A stretch of DNA of 64,000 bases from Halorussus sp. MSC15.2. GTDB taxonomy: Archaea > Halobacteriota > Halobacteria > Halobacteriales > Haladaptataceae. Both the position numbers and the translations under genes were made by a program. The stretch is from NCBI RefSeq assembly GCF_010747475.1, contig NZ_VSLZ01000004.1, forward strand, positions 186,001-250,000. The letters are read 5' to 3'. Below, one piece after another: positions 7,099 through 14,234 of the stretch (position 1 is the stretch's first letter; each line of letters opens with the position of its first letter). Below the pieces are notes generated by a model. It searched no databases. It was not told the DNA's origin and worked only from the letters and a program-made list of their open reading frames with translations.

Positions 7099-8412
7099 AT
7101 GACATCTCCGACGCTCAGCCTGTTCGGCGTCGTCCACGTGGACCGTCCGGGGAAAGTCCGCCGGGAACTCGACGCGTTCGCCGACGACGCCGACGCCCTG
7201 TTCATCGAGCAACCCGAGATGGAAGTGACGCTCCGGACGTTCGGTCGGGTGGCCGCACGCACCCCGACGTTCTTCCTCGGGATGCTCCTCCACCTCGTCC
7301 TGTTGCTGCCGCTCTACGCGGTCCTGAATCGGGCCTACGACGAGGCCGAGGCGATAGCCGCCCGTCGAGTAGCCGAGGACCGCGGCCTGCCGGTCCACGA
7401 AATCGACGACCACCCGGTACTGGTCATGAGCAGAGCGGGACCGCGCTGGGTGGCGGTCAACTGGCTAACGATGGCGGGTCTCGCGTGGCTGTTTCGCTCG
7501 TCGCTACTCACCACCGCGGGCGTGCTGGTGGTGGCGTTCGGTCTCACGCTCGCGGCGGCCCGAATCGACCGCCGCCTCTGGCTACTGGTCACGGTTCCGA
7601 CCGCGTGGGGGAGCCTCTGGGCCGGTGCGTCGCAGGGACTGCTCCCGTCCGTACACCTCGCTCCCGGACCCGCCGTGCTCCCGATGCTGTTCTATCTCGC
7701 CACCGCCGGAGCTATCAACGAACATCGGAACAGCCACATGCTCGGACGCGTCACGGAGATTTCCGAACGGGAAGGGTACGAGTCGCCGTGTCTGATTACC
7801 GGGAAGGCCCACCTCGCGGGACTCGTCTCGCTCGCGGCCGACGCCGACGTGTCGGTCTCGCGGATGCACGTCTCGAAGTGGCTCAGGACCGCCGACGACC
7901 CGACCGAACGCCCGGACCCCGACTCGATGGGTGCGGGCGTCGGTCTCGACTGGTTTCTCACCGCGTTCGGCCTCACCCGCCCGGACCCCGTCATCGGTAC
8001 CGAGGGCGACGTGTTCGGCAGACGGACGCTCGCGGCCGGTCTCGACCTCGCGTTCGCGGCTATCGCGGCGTTCGTGGGCGCGGTCGTGTCGGGCGCTCTC
8101 GCCTACACCGTATTCGGCGACCCCGCCCTCGGACCGGGCCTAGTCGTCGGACTGGCGGTCGGTCCGTTCTGTTACTTCGTCGTCTCGGAGGCGTCGCTCG
8201 GCCGGACGCCCGGCAAGTGGCTCCTCGGTCTCGTGGTCGTCGCCGAAGACGGGTCGCCGCCCTCGGCGGGCGCGGTCGTCGTCCGCAACCTCCTCCGTCC
8301 GCTGGATTTCGTCCCGTTTTATTTGCTGGGCTTCCTCGCTATGCTGGCGACCGACCGCGCTCAGCGACTCGGTGACGTGGCGGGCGACACCGTGGTCGTC
8401 CGCGCCGAGTGA
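7099..8412 (+). CDS. RDD-domain membrane protein with TraB-like N terminus
   Basis: A 437-residue membrane protein. Residues 1-50 read like the start of a TraB/PrgY domain (LFGVVHVDRPGKVRREL, then LFIEQPE). The middle has several hydrophobic segments, and the last 150 residues form an RDD domain (two helices, LGRTPGKWLLGL, then the final QRLGDVAGDTVVV strand). RDD proteins are proposed membrane transport or exchange modules. The ATG at 7099 is chosen over upstream in-frame starts because a TATA box lies about 40 bases before it and longer versions overlap the divergent gene. The TraB-RDD combination is inference from short motifs. Substrate unknown. Confidence 0.75.
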   Translation: MTSPTLSLFGVVHVDRPGKVRRELDAFADDADALFIEQPEMEVTLRTFGRVAARTPTFFLGMLLHLVLLLPLYAVLNRAYDEAEAIAARRVAEDRGLPVHEIDDHPVLVMSRAGPRWVAVNWLTMAGLAWLFRSSLLTTAGVLVVAFGLTLAAARIDRRLWLLVTVPTAWGSLWAGASQGLLPSVHLAPGPAVLPMLFYLATAGAINEHRNSHMLGRVTEISEREGYESPCLITGKAHLAGLVSLAADADVSVSRMHVSKWLRTADDPTERPDPDSMGAGVGLDWFLTAFGLTRPDPVIGTEGDVFGRRTLAAGLDLAFAAIAAFVGAVVSGALAYTVFGDPALGPGLVVGLAVGPFCYFVVSEASLGRTPGKWLLGLVVVAEDGSPPSAGAVVVRNLLRPLDFVPFYLLGFLAMLATDRAQRLGDVAGDTVVVRAE

Positions 8413-8580
8413 CGCCCGGAGAACCGCACTCGCTTCGGTCGGCCGAACGGTCAGCGTCACGGATGTTCGAAATCGAGACTGCGAAGCCTGTCCAGAAGTT
8501 CGCGGTTCGACCGATACGAGGAGAACTGCCAGTCGGACGAGCGTGTGAAGGGCGTCGAAAAGGGAGTCGCTGACGCGGGA

Positions 8581-8874
8581 CTACGCGGTTATCGAGGACT
8601 TCTCGCCGAGGTGGCCCGACTCCCACTCGCGACGGGCCTCGATTTCGCGGCTACCGCGGTCGGTGAGCGCGTAATAGTTGGTTCTGCGGTCGCGCTGCCC
8701 CTTGTCTACCAACCCTTTGTCTACGAGCGTGTCTAGATTCGGGTAGAGTCGGCCGTGGTGAATCTCTTTCTCGTAGTACGATTCGAGTTCATCCTTGATT
8801 GCGAGGCCGTGCGGTTCGTCCTTCCCCGCGATGACGTACAGCAAGTCCCGCTGGAAACCAGTCAGGTCGTGCAT
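8581..8874 (-). CDS. PadR family transcriptional regulator
   Basis: A 97-residue winged-helix protein: LTGFQRDLLYVIAGKDEPHG, then a helix and YYEKEIHHGRLYPNLDTLVD, the recognition helix and wing typical of PadR, and RTNYYALTDRG. It has only the DNA-binding domain without the long C-terminal dimerisation helices, as is common for haloarchaeal PadR proteins. Its targets are unknown; the glycosyltransferase gene at 9120 is divergent and could share the control region. The start is supported by a TATA box 27-38 bases upstream. Confidence 0.88.
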   Translation of the reverse strand: MHDLTGFQRDLLYVIAGKDEPHGLAIKDELESYYEKEIHHGRLYPNLDTLVDKGLVDKGQRDRRTNYYALTDRGSREIEARREWESGHLGEKSSITA

Positions 8875-8900
8875 GACTTACGAAAGACGATAGTTTCTCT

Positions 8901-8912
8901 GTAATTATAAGC
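8901..8912 (-). promoter_or_regulatory. TATA box of padR-like gene
   Basis: Minus-strand GCTTATAATTAC lies 27-38 bases before the ATG at 8874, the usual haloarchaeal spacing. Confidence 0.5.
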
Positions 8913-9119
8913 TTGATGGCCGGTAAATTCAGATTCATTCGGATTCGTGGCGTAGAGCACGTCGATACGCTAGGTCCGACCGGTCCGTTCGCCGTCCTGA
9001 ACCGAACTGCGACGGTCGGCGACGCGGCTTCAGGCTCCGTATAACAATGGCCGTGCGAGCGCAACGTCGCACTACTGACCCCAGAGCCACGCGCGGGTCT
9101 CCGTCGGAACGAGATTACC

Positions 9120-10376
9120 ATGAAGTATCTGTTCTTCACCAACACGCCAGCACAGGTTCACCAGTACAGGCGCGCGGTCTCGAAACTGGAGGAACGCGGG
9201 CACGAGACCCTCGTACTCGCGCGCGACTACGGTTGCACCGAGGCGTTGCTCGACTACTACGAGGTACCGTACGAACTCTACGGACGGTGCGGGACCGAGA
9301 AGTTCTCACTGGTTCGCGAACTGCCGAAACACGCCGTCAACATCGTCCAGCGGACGCTCCGGTACGGCCCCGATTGCGTCTTCGGCCGCGGGACCTACGC
9401 CGCGCTCGCTGGGACCGTCGCACGGGTTCCGGTCGTGCTGGTGGACGACTCCGGCAACACCGACTTCGACCACGCTATCTCCGTCCCGCTGGCCGACGCG
9501 GTGCTGACGCCCCACACTTTCGAGAAGGACCTCGGCGATAAGCACTACGAGTTTCGGGGGTTCAAGGAGTGCGCCTACCTCCACCCGGAGGAGTGGGAGC
9601 CACAGACCGACGTGCGCGAGGAGTTGGGCGTCGGCCCGGACGAGACGTTCGCCATCGTCCGACTGAACGCCTTCGGGTCGCATCACGACGTCGGCGAAGC
9701 CGGGTTCACGCCCGAAAAGCGCCGGGAACTCGTCGAGCGCCTCGCCGAGGACGCGACCGTCTTCGTCTCGGACGAGGGCGGCGACATGGACCTCGACCAC
9801 GCGCCCGCCAGACCGTTCGACCTCCATCCGGCGCTACTCCACGACGCGCTGGCCGAGGCGTCCCTGCTGGTCGCCGACACCCAGACGATGGTGACGGAGG
9901 CGGCGCTCCTCGGCACTCCCGCGATTCGCTCGAACTCCTTCGTCGGCGACGACGACATGGGCAACTTCCTCGACCTCGAACGCGCGGGGCTGATATACAA
10001 CCTCGAGGCGTTCGACGCGGTACTCGACGCCGCGACCGACATCCTCGCAGACGACGACGCCGACAAACGCTGGGGCACGCTGCGGGACGACTACCTCGAC
10101 GACAAGGTGAATCTCACCGAAGTCGTCCTCGACGTGGCCGAGACGGTCGGCGCGACGGGCGACGTCTCCCCGGTCGGTATCGACCGGGTCAGCGGCGTCT
10201 CACCGCGCGAACCCGACCGCGCGCTCGCGCTCGACCCCGAGACGCTTCGGAGCGACGGCGGCCGGGGCGACCGGGTCGCGGACGACGCGAGCGGGGTCGG
10301 CGAGTCGCAGGACGACCCCGAACGGACCGACCGACAACGAGACGACGGCGCTCGGACCGAGGGAGGGAGACGGTGA
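9120..10376 (+). CDS. DUF354 GT-B-fold glycosyltransferase-like protein
   Basis: A 418-residue cytosolic protein of the DUF354 family, which shares the two-Rossmann GT-B fold of UDP-GlcNAc 2-epimerases and glycosyltransferases. The N terminus MKYLFFTNTPAQVHQYR is the first strand and sugar-acceptor loop. The second domain has VADTQTMVTEAALLGTPAIR, a typical nucleotide-sugar binding segment. The last 80 residues are an acidic, disordered tail. It is the first gene of a locus whose next gene, a GT4 enzyme, starts inside its stop codon (GTGA), so the two are translationally coupled. The donor and acceptor sugars are unknown; surface glycan or N-glycan synthesis is likely. Confidence 0.85.
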   Translation: MKYLFFTNTPAQVHQYRRAVSKLEERGHETLVLARDYGCTEALLDYYEVPYELYGRCGTEKFSLVRELPKHAVNIVQRTLRYGPDCVFGRGTYAALAGTVARVPVVLVDDSGNTDFDHAISVPLADAVLTPHTFEKDLGDKHYEFRGFKECAYLHPEEWEPQTDVREELGVGPDETFAIVRLNAFGSHHDVGEAGFTPEKRRELVERLAEDATVFVSDEGGDMDLDHAPARPFDLHPALLHDALAEASLLVADTQTMVTEAALLGTPAIRSNSFVGDDDMGNFLDLERAGLIYNLEAFDAVLDAATDILADDDADKRWGTLRDDYLDDKVNLTEVVLDVAETVGATGDVSPVGIDRVSGVSPREPDRALALDPETLRSDGGRGDRVADDASGVGESQDDPERTDRQRDDGARTEGGRR

Positions 10377-11299
10377 ACGTCCTCAATCTGGTCTCGAACG
10401 AGGACGCCCGGTTCTTCGAGCAACAGACGAAGGTGCTGGAGCGCCGCGGCGTGAACTGCGCCACGATGAAACCGCCCGGCGACCACGTCGCCCGCGAGGA
10501 CGTGACCGAGCGGTCGGTCGGCGACTACCTCCGGTTCGTCCCGCAGGTCATCAACGAGTCGCTGGAGGGGTACGACGTGGTCCACGCCAACTACGGTCTG
10601 ACCGCCCCGGCCGCGCTCGCGCAGGTCAGACTGCCGGTGGTCCTCTCGCTGTGGGGCACCGACCTGATGGGCGAGTACGGGTGGCTGTCTAAACAGTGCG
10701 CGCGCTACTGCGACGCCGTCATCGTGATGTCCGACGAGATGGCGCGCGAACTCGGCGAACCCTGCCACGTTATCCCACACGGTATCGACATGGACCGATT
10801 CGCACCCCGGCCGAAGGACGAGGCCCGCGCCGAGGTGGGTTGGGACCCGGACGCGCGCCACGTCCTGTTCCCGTATCCGCCCTCGCAGGACGTGAAGAAT
10901 CACTCCCGCGCGCGTCGAATCGTCGAGCGAGCGAGCGAACGAATCGAGACCGACGTGGAGTTACAGGTCGTCTACGGCGTCCCCCACGCCGAGGTGGCCG
11001 CGTACATGAACGCCGCCGACGCGCTCCTGCTCACCTCGAAGCGAGAGGGGTCGCCCAACTCCGTCAAGGAGGCGCTGAGTTGTAACCTCCCGGTCGTCTC
11101 CACCGACGTCGGCGACGTCGCCGACCGACTCGACGGCGTCTCGCCGTCCGCCGTCTCGGACGACGACGACGAACTCGTCGAGGCACTGACGGACGTTCTC
11201 GCCGACCCCCGTCGGTCGAACGGTCGGGAGACCGTTCGGCACCTCAGCCTCGACCGGATGGCCGAGCGAATCGAAGGCGTCTACGAGTCAGTCGTCTGA
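10373..11299 (+). CDS. Family 4 glycosyltransferase
   Basis: A 308-residue GT-B retaining glycosyltransferase. The C-terminal half carries the GT4 pattern: NAADALLLTSKREGSPNSVK with the donor-binding acidic residue, followed by EALSCNLPVVSTDVGD. The N-terminal half includes YDVVHANYG and a VIPHGIDMDRF segment between the domains. The GTG start overlaps the stop of the DUF354 gene (GTGA); a much longer open frame upstream is a shadow of that gene. The protein is somewhat shorter than most GT4 enzymes. It probably works with its neighbour in building a surface glycan. Confidence 0.88.
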   Translation: MNVLNLVSNEDARFFEQQTKVLERRGVNCATMKPPGDHVAREDVTERSVGDYLRFVPQVINESLEGYDVVHANYGLTAPAALAQVRLPVVLSLWGTDLMGEYGWLSKQCARYCDAVIVMSDEMARELGEPCHVIPHGIDMDRFAPRPKDEARAEVGWDPDARHVLFPYPPSQDVKNHSRARRIVERASERIETDVELQVVYGVPHAEVAAYMNAADALLLTSKREGSPNSVKEALSCNLPVVSTDVGDVADRLDGVSPSAVSDDDDELVEALTDVLADPRRSNGRETVRHLSLDRMAERIEGVYESVV

Positions 11300-11380
11300 C
11301 CCACGGTGTCACGGTGACTCGACACCCCGAAATTACCGAGTCCACCCCGACCTGATTTTCTCGGTTCGTGGAAGTTTCGA

Positions 11381-11400
11381 AGTCACGCGCTAACGTGACT
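11381..11400 (+). promoter_or_regulatory. Perfect inverted repeat AGTCACG/CGTGACT
   Basis: A 7-bp perfect inverted repeat with a 6-base spacer lies 80 bases after the GT4 stop and about 190 bases before the GT2 start. It could be a transcription terminator hairpin or a dimeric operator. No T-run long enough for a clear archaeal terminator follows, so the role is undecided. Confidence 0.3.
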
Positions 11401-11590
11401 TTGAGAGTCGTAAGGTCCCCCGACCCACAGGTGGGAAATATCCGGTTTCTCGAAGGCTAGGCAACGAGTACCAAGCGGTAATCGCACGAACCGCCGTACG
11501 GCCGACTTATACTCGGGAAGACACCCACTATCCCGGTATAGTCGCTGGACAACAAAGTGCCGGGAAACGGATGGATACGCCGAAGGAACC

Positions 11591-12364
11591 ATGAGCTTAC
11601 AGGTCGCGGAGGGCGGTCGAACCGCCCGAACCGTCGCGGAGTCACTCGGCAACGCTCACCTCGTCGTGGGCATTCCGGCGTACAACGAGGAGAGCGCCAT
11701 CGGGAGTACCGTCCTCGGCGTCCAGCGGTGGGCCGACGAAGTGGTGGTCGTTGACGACGGGAGCACCGACCGGACTCCCGCGATTCTGGCGCAGGCGGAC
11801 GTGACCGTGTTACGCCACGAGTCCAACCGGGGGAAAGGGGCCGCGGTCCGCACCCTCTTCGCTCACACCCGGCACACGGACTGCGACGCGCTCGTCATGC
11901 TCGACGCCGACGGGCAGCACGACCCGACGGACATCCCCGCGCTCGCCGAACCGGTGGTCGAAGGCGAGGCCGACATGGTCATCGGGAGTCGGTATCTCAC
12001 CGACGACGCTCGCGACGAGACGCCGGCCTACCGCAGGGTCGGGCAGGTAGTCCTCGACTACTGCACCTCGCGCGTGACCGGGTCGGACCTCACCGACACC
12101 CAGAGCGGGTTCCGGGCGTTCTCGCCCGAATCGCTCGAACGGCTCTCCATCACGACCGACGGGATGGGCGTCGAGAGCGAGATGATAGACTCGGCGACCA
12201 ACGAGGGACTGACCATCACCGAACGGGCCATCGACGCCCGGTACGAAAACCTCGAAGGCCAGACCCACAATCCCGTGAAGCACGGACTCGCGGTCATGCT
12301 CTTCCTGGTTCGCCTCCTGAAACGCCGCCGACCGATTCCCTCGTTCTCCAGCAGGAACCGATAA
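11591..12364 (+). CDS. Family 2 glycosyltransferase (dolichol-phosphate sugar synthase-like)
   Basis: A 257-residue GT-A enzyme related to dolichol-phosphate mannose/glucose synthases. Motifs are GIPAYNEESAIGSTV, VVVDDGSTDRTP (nucleotide binding), ALVMLDADGQHDP (DxD metal and donor site) and VIGSRY, with the acceptor motif SGFRAFSPES. Such enzymes make lipid-linked sugars on the cytoplasmic face, as AglJ and AglD do in haloarchaeal N-glycosylation. There is no large C-terminal membrane domain, only a short hydrophobic stretch near residue 240. It heads a tight group with the small gene at 12367 (2-base gap) and the phosphatase-superfamily gene. Confidence 0.9.
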   Translation: MSLQVAEGGRTARTVAESLGNAHLVVGIPAYNEESAIGSTVLGVQRWADEVVVVDDGSTDRTPAILAQADVTVLRHESNRGKGAAVRTLFAHTRHTDCDALVMLDADGQHDPTDIPALAEPVVEGEADMVIGSRYLTDDARDETPAYRRVGQVVLDYCTSRVTGSDLTDTQSGFRAFSPESLERLSITTDGMGVESEMIDSATNEGLTITERAIDARYENLEGQTHNPVKHGLAVMLFLVRLLKRRRPIPSFSSRNR

Positions 12365-12366
12365 CC

Positions 12367-12585
12367 ATGTCGACGATACAGCTACCGACCGACCTCAGCG
12401 ACCGCTACGAACTGCTCGCCGACCGACTCGACGGCTTCGACGACGCCGACGAACTCGCCGCGTACGTCCTCGAATCGACCGCCGCCGAAATCGAGCGCGG
12501 CGACGCGGCCGACGGCGGCGCGGACAGCGCCGACGACGACGTGGTGGAGGACCGCCTCGAACAACTGGGGTACCTCGAAAAGTGA
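12367..12585 (+). CDS. Small acidic protein in glycan locus
   Basis: A 72-residue, strongly acidic protein with no cysteines. Its first half is probably helical (LPTDLSDRYELLADRLDGF) and its end is DRLEQLGYLEK. It sits two bases after the GT2 gene, and its stop overlaps the possible GTG start of the next gene, so translation is likely coupled. The C-terminal DRLEQLGYLE resembles the tail of some phosphodiesterase or sulfatase proteins, so it may be a detached regulatory piece of its neighbour. I do not recognise a named family; conservation of this position would support a partner role. Confidence 0.72.
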   Translation: MSTIQLPTDLSDRYELLADRLDGFDDADELAAYVLESTAAEIERGDAADGGADSADDDVVEDRLEQLGYLEK

Positions 12586-12587
12586 CG

Positions 12588-14228
12588 ATGAGCGACGGCT
12601 CAGTTTACGTGTTCGGGTTGGACGGCGTTCCGCCCGAACTCGTCGATAGGGGCATCGACGCCGGACGGCTCCCCAACTTCGGACGGATGCGCGCCGAGGG
12701 CACCGACGGCACGACGCGCTCGACGGTGCCGCCGCTGTCGATGATAGCGTGGAGTTCGTTCGCCACGGGCCGCAACCCCGGCAACCACGGCGTCTACAAC
12801 TTCATGCTCAAGGAGGAGGGCGGGTACGCCACCGACTTCGTCAACGCCGAGACCCTCCGCGAGCAGTCGGTCCCGGTCTGGGAGTACCTCGACGCCGAGG
12901 GTCACCGCTCGGGCGTGATGAACGTCATGCCGGGGTACCCACCGTCCCGGACCTCGGGGTTCCACATCTCGGACAACATCACGACGCCCTCCTCGGGGTC
13001 GTACGCCTTCCCCGACGAGTTGCAGGCCGACATCGAGGAGCGGGTCGGCGAGTACGACGTGGACCCCTACGAGGGGTACGACGACGGTACCGACGAGGCG
13101 AACCTGCACGGGTTGTTGGACAACTTCTTCGAAATCGAGCGCAACCGCATCGAGGTCGCCAAGTTGCTCGTCGAGGAGTACCCCTGCGACTTCCACTCGC
13201 TGGTGTTCTCGGGACCGGACAACGTCCTCCACGTCCTCGGCCACGTGCTGGACGAGACCCACCCCAAGCACGACCCCGAGGTGGCCCGCAAGTACGACGA
13301 CAAGCCCCTCGAACTGCTGGAACTCTACGACGAATTCCTCGGATGGGTGATGGAACGAATGGACGACGAGGACACGATGCTGGTCCTCTCGGACCACGGT
13401 CACGGGCCGGTCTACCAGACAATCAACCTCAACTCGTGGCTCTACTCGGCGGGCTACCTCGAACTGGAGTCCCGACCGTGGACGCGCCTGAAGCAGTTCG
13501 GCTACAACCACGTCTACGACGCCGTCGAGACGGTGATGAGCGAACTCAACCTGTTCTCGAAGCTCAAGATGGGCGTGGCCCGGACCAACGGAGACGGGTC
13601 GGGACCGGACCTCGCGGAACTGCTCACCATCTCCCGGAAGGACATCGACTGGAGTCGGACCGCCGCGTTCACGGTCGCGAGCGGGGGCCAGATTTATCTC
13701 AACACCGACGACCACGCCGAGGGAGCCATTCCCGACCACAAGTACGACGAGGTGCGCGAGCGCCTCCGCGAGCGACTGCTCGCCATCGAACACCCCGAGC
13801 GCGGCGAGCGAGTCATCGATTCGGTCCTCTACGGCGAGGACGTGTACGGCGACGAGTACGCCGACACCCGCCCGGACCTCGTCTGCATGCCCGCGCCGGG
13901 CTACCAGATTCAGTACCCCCAGACGATGAAGACCAAGCGCGTGTTCGCCGACCCGCCCAAGACCGGGTCGCACACCTCGATGAACGAGATGCACGGCGTC
14001 TTCTACGCGTGGGGCGGCCCGGTCAAACAGGAGACCGGCGTGACGGTGAACCTGACGGATTTCGCGCCGACGGCGTGTTCGCTGTTGGACGTGCCGGTTC
14101 CCGAGGCGATGGACGGCGACGTGCGCGACGACGTGGTGGCGGTCACGCCGGAGCGCGCCCACTACGACGGGAAGGTCGAGGCCAAGCGGGCAGTCAGAGA
14201 AGTCGCCGACGGTCTCTCGGTGGACTGA
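12588..14228 (+). CDS. Alkaline-phosphatase-superfamily phosphodiesterase
   Basis: A 546-residue enzyme of the type I phosphodiesterase/nucleotide pyrophosphatase branch. The N terminus has the metal aspartate in VFGLDGVPPELVD and the nucleophile region STVPPLSMIAWSSFATGRNP (Thr/Ser nucleophile). Later come the metal ligands in FSGPDNVLHVLGH and VLSDHGHGP, and C-terminal GSHTSMNEMHGVFYAWG. No signal peptide is visible, so the active site may be cytosolic. Substrates of relatives range from nucleotide-sugars to phospho-glycolipids. Following two glycosyltransferases and a small acidic gene, it probably trims or modifies a glycan-linked phosphate. The ATG at 12588 or the GTG at 12582, overlapping the preceding stop, are both possible starts. 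Confidence 0.88.
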   Translation: MSDGSVYVFGLDGVPPELVDRGIDAGRLPNFGRMRAEGTDGTTRSTVPPLSMIAWSSFATGRNPGNHGVYNFMLKEEGGYATDFVNAETLREQSVPVWEYLDAEGHRSGVMNVMPGYPPSRTSGFHISDNITTPSSGSYAFPDELQADIEERVGEYDVDPYEGYDDGTDEANLHGLLDNFFEIERNRIEVAKLLVEEYPCDFHSLVFSGPDNVLHVLGHVLDETHPKHDPEVARKYDDKPLELLELYDEFLGWVMERMDDEDTMLVLSDHGHGPVYQTINLNSWLYSAGYLELESRPWTRLKQFGYNHVYDAVETVMSELNLFSKLKMGVARTNGDGSGPDLAELLTISRKDIDWSRTAAFTVASGGQIYLNTDDHAEGAIPDHKYDEVRERLRERLLAIEHPERGERVIDSVLYGEDVYGDEYADTRPDLVCMPAPGYQIQYPQTMKTKRVFADPPKTGSHTSMNEMHGVFYAWGGPVKQETGVTVNLTDFAPTACSLLDVPVPEAMDGDVRDDVVAVTPERAHYDGKVEAKRAVREVADGLSVD

Positions 14229-14234
14229 GCGCGG

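Noticed and set aside
12600..14162. Long antisense open frame across the phosphodiesterase gene
   Set aside because: A shadow of the real gene: high-GC third positions suppress stops on the other strand, and the translation is low complexity.
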